Shown one piece after another: positions 1-8,900 of a DNA stretch of 64,000 nucleotides; position 1 is the first letter of the stretch; each line of letters starts with the position of its first letter. The stretch is from Acinetobacter calcoaceticus DSM 30006 = CIP 81.8 (GTDB lineage: Bacteria > Pseudomonadota > Gammaproteobacteria > Pseudomonadales > Moraxellaceae). The DNA is taken from assembly GCF_000368965.1 (NCBI RefSeq), contig NZ_KB849779.1, positions 310,001 through 374,000 of the forward strand, written 5' to 3'. The position numbers were made by a program, and so were the translations under genes. The notes under the pieces were generated by a model. It saw nothing but the letters and a program-made list of their open reading frames with translations, was not told the origin of the DNA and ran no database searches.

Positions 1-1313
1 CCGTTAGATTCAGTAATGTCAGATACAATACGAATAACATACGGGAAGCGGTCAGCAGCAGGAAGAACTGCTTGAACACCACGACGTGCTAAACGGCCAT
101 GACCAATTTCACGACGTTTAGGACCAGATTCACGACCAGTTTCACCTACAGAGTATGCAGGGAAGTTGTAGTGCAACATGAAATTGTCAGTTTTAGTACC
201 TGACAATGTATCAACCATTAGTGCATCACGAGTATTACCCAAAGTTGTTGTTACCAACGCTTGAGTTTCACCACGTGTAAATAATGCAGAACCGTGAGCA
301 CGATCTAATACGCCAACTTGAACGTCGATACCACGAACAGTTTTAGTATCACGGCCATCAATACGTGGTTTACCTGACAAGATGTTGTCACGTACTGTAC
401 GGTATTTAAGGTCTTCAAATAATTCGTTTACTTCGTCAGCAATACCAGTTTCGTCATTTTCAGGAACGAACTGAGCTACAGCTTCTGCATAAAGTGCATC
501 AAGTGCTGCATAACGATCTTGTTTAACCGCAATCGTATATGCTTCAGAAATTTTAGCTTCGAAAGCTGCTTTTAATTGCTCAAGAAGAGCTTCGTTTTTG
601 CTTGGAGCAACCCAAGTTGATTCAACTGCACCAGCAGCAGCAGCAAATTCTTTAATTGCTTGAACAGCAATTTGCATTTCATCATGACCGAAAAGTACAG
701 CACCTAACATTTGGTCTTCTGAAAGTTCTTTCGCTTCAGATTCAACCATCAGTACCGCAGATTCAGTACCCGCAACCACAAGATCAAGATCACTTTCTTT
801 CAATTGTTCGTGGGTTGGGTTAAGAATGTATTCGCCGTTGATTAAACCAACACGTGCGCCTGCAATTGGACCACGGAATGGAACAGCTGCAATTGACATT
901 GCAGCTGAAGCACCGATCATTGCAGCAATGTCAGCATCCATAGTCTTATCAGAAGAAACAACAGTCGCTGTCACTTGGATTTCGTTATAGAAACCTTCTG
1001 GGAACAATGGACGAATTGGACGGTCAATAAGACGTGAAATTAAAGTTTCAGCTTCAGACTGACGACCTTCACGTTTACCATAACCACCTGGGATACGACC
1101 CGCAGCATATTGTTTTTCTTGATAGTTAACTGTTAACGGGAAGAAGTCCTGACCCGCTTTTGCTTTAGGTTGAGCAACTACTGCAACTAAAACAGTTACG
1201 CCGCCCATTGTAACTAAAACTGTATTTGCTTGACGTGCAACACGACCTGTTTCTAAAACAACAGTGTGTTGACCATATTGGAATTCTTTACGAACGATAT
1301 TAAACATTGACAT
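1..1313 (-). CDS. pnp: Polyribonucleotide nucleotidyltransferase (PNPase), N-terminal part
   Basis: 3'-to-5' phosphorolytic exoribonuclease that degrades mRNA and is a degradosome partner in related bacteria. The gene runs off the left edge, so only about 437 N-terminal residues are visible. They cover the first RNase PH domain, the helical linker and the start of the second RNase PH domain. Recognisable stretches are [12 protein letters not shown] near the N-terminus, [16 protein letters not shown], and [20 protein letters not shown] at the start of the second core. The loop that is FFRR in the E. coli enzyme reads YGKR here. The catalytic acidic cluster and the KH-S1 tail lie outside the window. 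Two starts are possible, ATG at 1313 or ATG at 1307; the AGGAA at 1324-1328 suits 1313 better. It lies downstream of rpsO on the same strand, as in E. coli. Confidence 0.97.
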   Translation of the reverse strand, partial: MSMFNIVRKEFQYGQHTVVLETGRVARQANTVLVTMGGVTVLVAVVAQPKAKAGQDFFPLTVNYQEKQYAAGRIPGGYGKREGRQSEAETLISRLIDRPIRPLFPEGFYNEIQVTATVVSSDKTMDADIAAMIGASAAMSIAAVPFRGPIAGARVGLINGEYILNPTHEQLKESDLDLVVAGTESAVLMVESEAKELSEDQMLGAVLFGHDEMQIAVQAIKEFAAAAGAVESTWVAPSKNEALLEQLKAAFEAKISEAYTIAVKQDRYAALDALYAEAVAQFVPENDETGIADEVNELFEDLKYRTVRDNILSGKPRIDGRDTKTVRGIDVQVGVLDRAHGSALFTRGETQALVTTTLGNTRDALMVDTLSGTKTDNFMLHYNFPAYSVGETGRESGPKRREIGHGRLARRGVQAVLPAADRFPYVIRIVSDITESN

Positions 1314-1454
1314 GTATTGTATTTTCCTAATTTTATTCTAGTGAGACCCCTAAGGTTTGGCATTCAGACTACACCGATTGGTAGATAAATGACAAAGCTT
1401 AGAAGCCATCACACTAGGCCAAAAATTTTAAATAATGTTAAAAGTTAAACGCAA

Positions 1455-1480
1455 AGAAGGAGCGCACAAGCGCCCCTTCT
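1455..1480 (-). terminator. Hairpin between rpsO and pnp
   Basis: The arms AGAAGGAGCGC and GCGCCCCTTCT pair with one mismatch around an ACAA loop. Read on the minus strand, the hairpin is followed by a mixed T-rich stretch rather than a clean T run. It lies where E. coli has the rpsO terminator and RNase processing sites, so it is probably a partial terminator or processing hairpin that uncouples rpsO from pnp expression. Confidence 0.55.
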
Positions 1481-1572
1481 AAACATCACTTAACCTAAAA
1501 TTAAGTGAAACTCTCTTTTCAGCGATAAAGCATTGCGACATGCGAAATAGCGAAAACAAAGTGAAAATCGAA

Positions 1573-1842
1573 TTAACGACGTAAACCTAAAGCACCGATC
1601 AAAGCAGTGTAACGACCGTGGTCTTTACCATTTAAATAGTCAAGCAATTTACGACGTTGGTTAACCATACGAATCAAACCACGACGACTGTGATGGTCGT
1701 GTTTGTGAGCTTTAAAGTGACCTTGTAAATCATTGATTTGAGCAGTCAATAAAGCTACTTGTACTTCTGGTGAACCAGTGTCATTTTCAGCGCGAGCAAA
1801 TTTAGCAATGATCTCTGCGCGGTCTGCATTAGTTAAAGCCAT
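1573..1842 (-). CDS. rpsO: 30S ribosomal protein S15
   Basis: Primary 16S rRNA-binding protein of the small-subunit platform. The 89-residue product is full length for the family. It carries the S15 signature around [20 protein letters not shown] and the usual four-helix pattern. The start codon follows a GGAGA Shine-Dalgarno sequence by a few bases. The gene precedes pnp, separated by an imperfect hairpin, which matches the widely conserved rpsO-pnp pair. In E. coli S15 represses its own translation through its leader. The leader here also contains a perfect 7-bp hairpin, described separately, but I cannot show that S15 binds it. Confidence 0.98.
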   Translation of the reverse strand: MALTNADRAEIIAKFARAENDTGSPEVQVALLTAQINDLQGHFKAHKHDHHSRRGLIRMVNQRRKLLDYLNGKDHGRYTALIGALGLRR

Positions 1843-1883
1843 TCGATTTCTCCGAGATGCTTAAAAAAAGTAAACGATATGAA

Positions 1884-1900
1884 TCAGTTGAGGCAACTGA
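1884..1900 (-). promoter_or_regulatory. Hairpin in the rpsO 5' leader
   Basis: TCAGTTG and CAACTGA form perfect 7-bp arms around a 3-nt loop, inside the roughly 80-nt leader predicted from the promoter at 1930-1958. It lies about 40 nt upstream of the rpsO start codon. It is a candidate for S15 autoregulation, by analogy with other bacteria whose S15 leaders differ in structure. The role is inferred. Confidence 0.35.
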
Positions 1901-1929
1901 CTGCCGTGCATCACTACAGCAAGTCGCCT

Positions 1930-1958
1930 ATTTTAAGGTATCTATAGGTGGATTGCAA
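1930..1958 (-). promoter_or_regulatory. Sigma-70 type promoter for rpsO
   Basis: On the minus strand a TTGCAA -35 box (1953-1958) is followed after exactly 17 bp by a TAAAAT -10 box (1930-1935). Transcription would start near 1922, giving an rpsO leader of about 80 nt. Confidence 0.6.
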
Positions 1959-2053
1959 AATAGTTTTCAGTAACTTGTCATTTTAGACACTGACATGGGC
2001 ATATTAACCCTGCACACTAGCCTTGAATAAAAAGAAAGAAGCGCGAGGAACGT

Positions 2054-3352
2054 GTGAAAATTTTTTCAACCAACACTTGTCCAGTACCGGACAATATTGA
2101 GCAAGTTATTCGTCGTAAAGATGAAGTTGCTGCTGAACAGGGTGGAATGACTGAGCGCCAGATTCAAAAAATCTGGAACAGTGTAGAAGCATTATATAAA
2201 ACTGGAAATTATCCACTCATTACTTTTTGTCTACGTCGACAAGGTAAAGTTTTGCTGAACAGAAGCATTGGATATGCCCAAGGGAACTCTCCAGCAGGAC
2301 TACAGGAGAATGCCTTGATTGCGACTCCAGATACACCTGTTTGCCTGTTTTCAGCATCAAAGATGATCACCGCCATGTTAATTCATCTATTAGATGAAAA
2401 AGGCGAAATCAATTTGCTTGATCCTGTGAGCTACTATATTCCGGAATATGGCGTAAATGGTAAACGCCGTGCGACTATCTTTCATTTACTAGCACATCGT
2501 GGCGGCATTCCCTATATAGACGGCGATGTCACACCCGAATTACTCTTTGATAAAGATCAAATTTTAAAACGTTTATATGCCGCCAAACCTGTGTCTCCTG
2601 CTGGTAACCACCTTGCCTATCATGCTGTTACAGCGGGTTATATTTTAGGAGAAGTGATTGAGCGGGTGACTGGGCAAAATTTACGTGAATTTGTGCATCA
2701 AACTATCGAGAAACCGATGGGAATGCCTTATTTCAACTATGGTTTAAAACCAGAGTACCGCTCAGAGGTTGCTTTAAACTGTGCAACGGGCCTACACCCT
2801 CGCCTTGGTACCGACCACTACCTAAACCATGTGTTAGGTGGAGGGTTGCAACTTGCAGTTGATGTCACAAACGACAACCGTTTTATGGACACAATTTGCC
2901 CAGCCGGAAACATCTATACCAGTGCAGAACAAGCTGGACGCTTCTTTGAAATGCTTTTAAGTGGAGGAAGCCATGGCGGTCAGCAAATCTTCAGTGAGAA
3001 AACGATTTTCAGGGCAACACTGCCAACTACAGGCGTTAACATTGATCGTACTTTATTAATTCCAATGCGCTATGCCTTAGGTCCAATGTTAGGTAGTAAC
3101 CCTGTAGGTCTTTTTGGTCCAATGACAGGACAAGCTTTTGGTCATTTAGGGTTCTCTAATATTTTATGTTGGGCCGACCCTGAAAGAGATATTAGTGTAT
3201 CTCTGTTAACAACGGGCAAATCTGTAGTGGGAACACACCTTCCTGCTTTAGCCAACGTGCTTTATCAGATTTCAACGCAATGCCCCCGCATCCCTAGAGA
3301 TCAGCGCCGATCTTTGTTTGGTAGCGACTCACACGAAACTAACTTAGTGTAA
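2054..3352 (+). CDS. Serine hydrolase, beta-lactamase / EstB-like family
   Basis: A protein of the class C beta-lactamase fold, which includes esterases, penicillin-binding enzymes and D-aminopeptidases. The nucleophile motif SxxK is SASK at residues 100-103. A tyrosine in LAYHA (about Tyr189) fits the second motif, and GHLGF (363-367) fits the third, KTG/HxG-like motif. There is no obvious signal peptide, so it is probably cytoplasmic and more likely an esterase than a secreted beta-lactamase. The GTG start follows GAGGAA closely, so a later start cannot be excluded. It stands alone, is read away from rpsO, and ends in a strong terminator. The substrate is unknown. Confidence 0.85.
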   Translation: MKIFSTNTCPVPDNIEQVIRRKDEVAAEQGGMTERQIQKIWNSVEALYKTGNYPLITFCLRRQGKVLLNRSIGYAQGNSPAGLQENALIATPDTPVCLFSASKMITAMLIHLLDEKGEINLLDPVSYYIPEYGVNGKRRATIFHLLAHRGGIPYIDGDVTPELLFDKDQILKRLYAAKPVSPAGNHLAYHAVTAGYILGEVIERVTGQNLREFVHQTIEKPMGMPYFNYGLKPEYRSEVALNCATGLHPRLGTDHYLNHVLGGGLQLAVDVTNDNRFMDTICPAGNIYTSAEQAGRFFEMLLSGGSHGGQQIFSEKTIFRATLPTTGVNIDRTLLIPMRYALGPMLGSNPVGLFGPMTGQAFGHLGFSNILCWADPERDISVSLLTTGKSVVGTHLPALANVLYQISTQCPRIPRDQRRSLFGSDSHETNLV

Positions 3353-3360
3353 AAGCAAAT

Positions 3361-3392
3361 AAAAAACCCAAGCATTTCTGCTTGGGTTTTTT
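3361..3392 (+). terminator. Strong rho-independent terminator
   Basis: A perfect 14-bp stem (AAAAAACCCAAGCA and its complement) closes a TTTC loop and ends in six Ts, nine bases after the serine hydrolase stop codon. The A run on the left arm would let it work on either strand. Confidence 0.92.
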
Positions 3393-3575
3393 GCGCTGTA
3401 GTTTTTGTTTATCGTGTTATTTCTGTTTTTATTATCGTTGGTGAGATGCTAGTCACATCCTTCTTGTTGTTTTAACTCACTTCCAGTGTCTTTGTTTCTA
3501 TTTCCCTATGTGATGTATTGTGACACATCCAATTATGAAGAAAAGTAGTATTTCTCTTATCATCATGTAAGTAAA

Positions 3576-3594
3576 AACGTACAGGTCTGTATAA
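3576..3594. promoter_or_regulatory. Operator-like dyad, copy 1
   Basis: AACGTACAGGTCTGTATAA contains the inverted repeat TACAG-GT-CTGTA. A TATAAT hexamer (3590-3595) overlaps its right half. Size and symmetry resemble TetR-family operators; the regulator is unknown. Confidence 0.5.
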
Positions 3595-3623
3595 TATTTA
3601 GTAAATAACCATTTTTAACATTT

Positions 3624-3642
3624 AACGTACAGTTCTGTATAA
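3624..3642. promoter_or_regulatory. Operator-like dyad, copy 2
   Basis: AACGTACAGTTCTGTATAA is identical to copy 1 except for one central base, and starts exactly 48 bp after it. It contains TACAG-TT-CTGTA and is followed by TATAAC hexamers. The two copies in the same orientation suggest a shared regulator or a duplication. Confidence 0.5.
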
Positions 3643-3740
3643 CATATAACTTAACAATTCACAGGAAAAATGGCTGTTTAAAAATCATATTATAGATAAA
3701 TATATTGATATAAATTTTTAAAAGAAAACATATTAAATAG

Positions 3741-3763
3741 AGGTCTAAAACAGATCTTTTTTT
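3741..3763 (+). terminator. Plus-strand terminator with no upstream gene
   Basis: AGGTCT and AGATCT pair, with one G-U, around an AAAAC loop. They are followed by a run of Ts, an AT-rich gap and a second T run. No gene precedes it after the terminator at 3361-3392, so it would end a transcript starting near the dyad sites. Confidence 0.5.
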
Positions 3764-3797
3764 ATAATTTTTTAGAAGTAAATAAAATCGAGAATAT

Positions 3798-3835
3798 AAA
3801 AAAGCCCTGTAGTCTCTCCCAAAACTACAAGGCTT
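3798..3835 (-). terminator. Terminator of the probable 6S RNA
   Basis: On the minus strand AAGCCTTGTAGT pairs with ACTACAGGGCTT (one mismatch) around a 10-nt loop, followed by six Ts. It may also serve recCBD read-through. Confidence 0.8.
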
Positions 3836-3971
3836 AGCGGCTGTAAGTTTCCTCTTTATACACCTACATCATTGTAAGTTCGCAGTCTCTCGACTTAAGC
3901 TATTATTATTGTGCGATTTTGCCCGACATTCCGTGCCAAGCTCGTTGTGCGTTTATAATCTCAAAAACGTG
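3798..3971 (-). ncRNA. ssrS: Probable 6S RNA
   Basis: A structured RNA of about 174 nt, followed by its own terminator. 6S RNA binds sigma-70 RNA polymerase and shifts promoter use in stationary phase. The 3' half resembles the E. coli molecule: GCTTAAG, then ACTGCGA, then a 33-nt gap of the same length as in E. coli, then TTACAGCC. The upstream GAGCTTGGCACGG segment resembles the E. coli GCTCGGTCCG region. The 5' end is inferred from an extended -10 sequence at 3978-3983. The 3' end follows a 12-bp stem (3802-3835) and T run. The location next to recD differs from the usual zapA-ygfA site, so the call rests on sequence resemblance recalled without a search. Confidence 0.62.
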
Positions 3972-3975
3972 GGGT

Positions 3976-3987
3976 GTACTCTAGCAG
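3976..3987 (-). promoter_or_regulatory. Extended -10 promoter of the probable 6S RNA
   Basis: The minus strand reads TGCTAGAGT, a TGn extension plus a -10-like hexamer (3978-3983). No good -35 box lies upstream. The start would fall near 3971. Confidence 0.4.
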
Positions 3988-4045
3988 CAAATATCTCGAA
4001 TCTATGTAAGCTTTTTCTTACAAGGGTAAAAATATTAAGTTTGTC

Positions 4046-5809
4046 TTAACGAACTAACCGATTAACTTTCTGAACTAAACCACTTTTTCGTGTAGTACGA
4101 ACTGTAAATGCCTGAACTAAAGCTTCTGGATGAACCAAAAGACTCACTACTTTTTTAGCTCGTGTAATCGCAGTGTATATTAGCTCTTGGCTTAATAAGT
4201 TCTTTGCAGCCTGATCAAGAACCACAGCAGTATGTGTAAATTCAGACCCTTGCGACTTATGAATTGTTAAAGCGAATGCACTTTGAATACTTTTAGGTAA
4301 TCGGTTTGCCGCCACCCATTTATTTAAACTTGGAAAATATACTTCAAATTGCTGTGGCTGGGTTCTATGTTCAAAACACAGGCCAATATCTCCATTTGAA
4401 ATACCAAGTTGATAGTCGTTATAAGTCATCATCACCGGACGACCTACATACCAACCACCCACTGTAACTATTGATAAATGTTGTTGTAACCAGCGCTGCG
4501 CATACTGGTTTAACTGTTGTAAGCCAAATGGGCCATGACGGACCGCTGTTAAAATACGGTAGTCATCAAATGCTCTTACTACGTTTTGAACCTGTTCAAT
4601 CGAGCGTTCTTCTTTTAAATAATTTTTTAGGCTCTTTACATAGCCTTGGAAACCTAACATGAGTTTCTGATAATAAATTTCGACTTCTGTGTGATTCCCT
4701 TCTGGTAAATACTCAAGTTGAACCACATCTGGCATGTCATTTTGTAAAACTATAGGCTTTAATTCAGAAACCTCAACAATATCAATTTCAAACTGCTGCA
4801 AAACCACTTCATGATTTTGTTGATAGGTTTGTGCCTGAATAAATTTAGCAACTTGCCCAATCAACGCCCCTTCAGCAAAACGGCGACTGGTTTGTAATTG
4901 TACTCTGTTGTCGGCTAGTGCCTGTATTTGTTGCAAGTCAGCAAGTACTGCACCTACATCAACGGAAGCGAGCTGATTTGCATCTCCTAATAAAATAATT
5001 CGACAAGACTCTGGCACAGCCTCAAATAAAAGAGTGGCTAGACTTAAATCCAGCATGGAAGCCTCATCCACCACAATTACATCGTAAGGAAGCGGTTGTT
5101 TTTGATTAAACCGTGGTGTTTGGCTATGCCCCATCCCTAATAATCGATGAATCGTTTGTGTTCCCTGATTTCTGAGCTCTTCACTCATTAATCCAGACTC
5201 AAGCAATTTAGGGTCATTAAACGAGTTCTGTAAGGCCTCTTGCATGCGCTGTGCTGCTTTACCCGTTGGAGCAGCCATCGCTACACGAATATGCGGAATT
5301 GCTTGGCTCAGCACAGCAATAATACGTGCAAGTGTATAGGTCTTACCTGTACCCGGCCCACCCGTAATAATACTCAGGCTCTGCCGAGCAACCATTTGTA
5401 AAGCTGCCTGCTGATGAGGGTCTGTAAGTAGGCTTATATAGTCATCACAAGATACAGGCTGAATTAATTGTTGCTTTAATCGACAAATTTGTTCTGCAAG
5501 GCGTTGCTCTAGGTGCCAATATCGGTATAATGCCAACCCCTGCTCATCGTAGACGCATGGTGCAACTTTTGAAGTCGCTTGATCGGCTGATATAGCAAGT
5601 TGACCAAGTGCTGCAATTTGCTCTGGACTGACATCGATACAGCTATCACCTTGCAAGCTAGCTTCAATAAGCTGCTGTAAATAAGAAGCGGTATCTGGCA
5701 CTTGTGATTGCTCAGTAAATGGAGCCTGATTTAAGAAGTTACTCCACGTTGTTAACCAGCTTAAATCAGCTTGTTCAGGGCTATTTAGATTGTCCACACA
5801 CTTATCCAC
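4046..5809 (-). CDS. recD: Exodeoxyribonuclease V subunit alpha (RecD helicase)
   Basis: The 5'-3' helicase subunit of RecBCD, which processes double-strand DNA ends for recombination and degrades foreign linear DNA. At 587 residues it is close to the E. coli length (608). Walker A is GGPGTGKT at 150-157, Walker B is VVDEAS at 246-251, and the C-terminal part carries the SF1 motifs ALTIHKSQGSEF and LIYTAITRAKK. The GTG start is preceded immediately by an in-frame TAG, which fixes the frame boundary. That start lies inside a run of six 12-bp DnaA-box-like repeats, and the nearest GGA for ribosome binding is itself part of a repeat. It is the last gene of recC-recB-recD and lies 96 bp after recB. 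Confidence 0.95.
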   Translation of the reverse strand: MDKCVDNLNSPEQADLSWLTTWSNFLNQAPFTEQSQVPDTASYLQQLIEASLQGDSCIDVSPEQIAALGQLAISADQATSKVAPCVYDEQGLALYRYWHLEQRLAEQICRLKQQLIQPVSCDDYISLLTDPHQQAALQMVARQSLSIITGGPGTGKTYTLARIIAVLSQAIPHIRVAMAAPTGKAAQRMQEALQNSFNDPKLLESGLMSEELRNQGTQTIHRLLGMGHSQTPRFNQKQPLPYDVIVVDEASMLDLSLATLLFEAVPESCRIILLGDANQLASVDVGAVLADLQQIQALADNRVQLQTSRRFAEGALIGQVAKFIQAQTYQQNHEVVLQQFEIDIVEVSELKPIVLQNDMPDVVQLEYLPEGNHTEVEIYYQKLMLGFQGYVKSLKNYLKEERSIEQVQNVVRAFDDYRILTAVRHGPFGLQQLNQYAQRWLQQHLSIVTVGGWYVGRPVMMTYNDYQLGISNGDIGLCFEHRTQPQQFEVYFPSLNKWVAANRLPKSIQSAFALTIHKSQGSEFTHTAVVLDQAAKNLLSQELIYTAITRAKKVVSLLVHPEALVQAFTVRTTRKSGLVQKVNRLVR

Positions 5810-5861
5810 CTAGTTTTCCACACGCTTGTCCACATGGTTATAGACAGGCTTATCCACATGT
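5790..5861. repeat. Six tandem 12-bp DnaA-box-like repeats across the recD start
   Basis: Nine-mers begin at 5790, 5802, 5814, 5826, 5838 and 5850, exactly 12 bp apart and all in one orientation: TTGTCCACA, TTATCCACC, TTTTCCACA, TTGTCCACA, TTATAGACA, TTATCCACA. The last is the perfect high-affinity DnaA box. Four others differ by one base and one by two. The array fills most of the recB-recD gap and extends into the first seven recD codons. The DnaA role is inferred from the consensus. Confidence 0.8.
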
Positions 5862-5905
5862 CAAGTATTTGTTAATCTTAAAATTACCTAACTTATCAGC
5901 ATTTT

Positions 5906-8900
5906 TCATGCGATTTTATCCTCAGCAAAATACCCCAAAATGGCATCAAGACGCAGAATAAACTCAATACTAGGTTGCCAGTAATAATACCCCTGCTCTG
6001 CTTCACCATTCATACCACGCAAATAAAGATAAGTCGCCCCACCTAAATGTTGCTCAATTTGGTAATCCTGCATTTTGACTTGCAAATAGCGATGTAATGC
6101 CACCAAGTATAGACCTGCCTGTAGCCAGTAACTTGCCAAAGACATGCTTTGTGCAATGTTATCGCTACGATAATCTGCAAGATCTTCTCCTAAATAATTA
6201 CTTTTATAATCGGCAATGTGATAGCGCTGTCCATCAAAATAAACCAAATCGATAGAACCATTGAGATAACGGGCCGAACGTGCTTCAAGTAACTCCGGCA
6301 TATTCAAACCATATTCAGCAAAGAGTTGCTGAACACGAGTCATGGCTAAAACCCGATCCGACAATGCCAAATAAAAAGGAAACTCCGACAAATGCTGCTC
6401 TGGTTGAAGTTGGTTCAATCGGAAGCCCTGATAGAGTGGCGTTCGTAAAACATCTTGCAACCACTGTGCAACTGACTGATAAAGCAGATTCTCGGCGTCT
6501 TCTTCCTCTGGAAAGCTCTCTTTATATTTACTGAGTAAATCTAGCCAGAGACTACTATAGTCATTTTTAAAACGACGACGTATTTCTATGACCCAGTCAT
6601 CTGAACATTGAAAATCGATATGCTCAAAAATTTCATGCAGGAAATTACCAGCAAGCGTTCCTCGTGGAAAATTATTCTTTATCCAGTCAATCGGCTGAGC
6701 ACTGATTGTTTCAACAGTGTTGACCAAGTCCAGCTCATCTTCTGCTAATACAGCATCATTGCTCTGACTCGCCAATAAATCTGTGCCAACCTTATGTTTT
6801 AAATGCTGCGCCAAGTAACTGAAACTGGTTTTACCACGAGAATAAAAACGTTGCTCAGGAAAGCGTTGTGCTTGTAGTTCAATAATACTGGTTTGCTTAG
6901 CTAAATGAATTGCTTGAGGCATCTGCTCCAAAACCATTTCATCTGTGCAGCAATGGTGCTGAAAAGGCTCATTCCTATTTTTCCAGAAAGCTAAGCCTGA
7001 AACTGATTTACCGTCAGCATCTTGTAAAATGGCATAGACGCGGTGGCTTGCTCGCGTTAAAGCCACATACCAAAGACGATTCTGTTCAGCTAATGCCCGC
7101 TCTTCGTGTTGTTTAAGTTCAATTTCATTCAAATATGTCTTGTCAGCAATCGCAACTACACGTTGAGTTAACATCTGGCTTGAGTCTGGCTGGACTACAT
7201 CTTGGGTCGAAAAATTCAGAGTTTTATTATTTTCTCGAAACGGCTTGTCTGCCCCCAACAAAAAAACAATCTTAAACTCCAGTCCTTTTGACTGGTGAAT
7301 TGTCATGAGCTGAACACCAGCTTCACTCGACAATTTACGTTCTAACTCCCAATCACGGTCAAGAGGAGAACGCAACTGTTTGAGATACCAATGATAGAGG
7401 TTTTGCGCGCCTGAGTATTTCTCGCTGTGCTGACTCAAAATTTCAGTCAAATGACGCAAGTTCACCACAACCCGTTCATTATCTTTACTTTGAGCAGCCA
7501 CCAAATTTTGCCAGATATCAAACTGGCTTAAACATTGTTGCCATGCAACTAAAAAGCCCTGACTAGACCACAGCTCTCTAATGCTATCAAAACCAGTCAT
7601 GAACTGGCTTAAGCCTTCTGCTGTCTGCTCAAGTTGCAACAGTTGCTTCAAGTCCATGGCAAACAGACGGCTAATTAAAGCCCGCTTCACTTTTGCCTCA
7701 TCGTAAGGATGAAGTATTGCTGTCAATAAAGCACCGACGTCTTGAGCAATCGTGCAATCAAAAACACTTCGTTTCGATGGACGATTAACCCGAATGCCTA
7801 AACGCTCTAGCTCATATTGAACTTTATCAAGCCCATCATGATTACGAGACAATACCGCAATATCATCTTCGTTTAAGGTTTGAGTCTGAGAGTCTTTTTG
7901 AAAATATAAATGACCCTCATGAGAACGGTTGAGTAAATCCCGAATCTTCCATGCAACTTGCTGAGCCTCTGTTTCTTTGTCTTTGAGCATCAACCAGCGC
8001 AAAGGATGAGAATTATGATTGTTGTGTTCAATCAGTACAGGATGAGGTCGAGTACCTGCCCGAATCGGGTCATATTGAACCTGTTCACCAAAATCGATTT
8101 GTCGTTGAAATAACGCATCGACGACTTCAACCAGATCGGCTACCGAACGATGGTTATGAATTAACTTATATTCGCGGCCATGTTTGGCTTGAATATCTTT
8201 ATAGGCATTTAAGAAGGTGAGCATATCCCCACCACGGAAACCGTAAATTGCCTGTTTTCGGTCACCCACCATAATCATGCAGCCTTTTTGATAGCGCTGC
8301 GGATGCCGCCAAATACTAGCCAGCATATCGTCTTGATCTTGGTTAGTGTCCTGAAATTCATCGACCAAAATTAAGGGATAACGCGCCTGAACAAATACTG
8401 CAAAACGTTGTCCCTGCTCGCCCTTTAAAGCATCAGACAGTGTACGGATTTGCTGAGAAAAGGTCGTTTCGCCTTTATTTTGTAAAACCTGTGGTAGTCG
8501 TTTTTTAACTTCGACACATAAATAGGCTTTTAAATAAATATGAAGCTGATCGAACTGTTCGGCGTAGTTTTTCAGTACACCAAAGAGTTGCTGAATCTGC
8601 TGAATGCAGGGGTGTTGATAGAATCCATCTGAAATTTCGGCTGGACATTTCTTAAAAACTTTTTGATCGGCAATTTGGCCTAAAAATTTAAAAACAAGTT
8701 CTCGCTGTGCTGATAGTGACCCATCAAAAACTAAAATACTGTCGCTTTGCGTTAAAACTTGCAGAAGCTGCGGTAAACATTCACTAAATAGTTTATTAAA
8801 AGCGCCGTTTCGAAATACCGTACCGCTCACATGCTTATAGTGTTCGCCATCAAGCTGGTAATAGTGCTCTAAAAGGCTTAAGTCAATTTCTGTGGCTAAC

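Larger units (their letters stand above)
3393..3797. other. Gene-free AT-rich stretch with operator-like repeats and a terminator
   Basis: No open reading frame with coding character lies here. The stretch holds two near-identical dyad sites (3576-3594 and 3624-3642), several TATAAT-like hexamers at or beside them, and a plus-strand terminator at 3741-3763. After a good AGGA at about 3663 there is only a three-codon frame, M-A-V-stop. It may encode a short regulated RNA or be the remnant of a lost gene. Confidence 0.5.

Noticed and set aside
2054..3352. Secreted AmpC-type beta-lactamase
   Set aside because: There is no signal peptide and the YxN and KTG motifs are replaced by YHA and HLG, which fits the esterase-like branch.
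3661..3681. Three-codon frame (M-A-V) after AGGA
   Set aside because: The ribosome site is good, but such a short frame cannot be supported as a gene from sequence alone.
5719..5961. Plus-strand reading frame with a four-residue CPHx-type repeat
   Set aside because: It is the translation of the 12-bp DNA repeats and of antisense recD/recB. No ribosome site and no codon bias support a gene.
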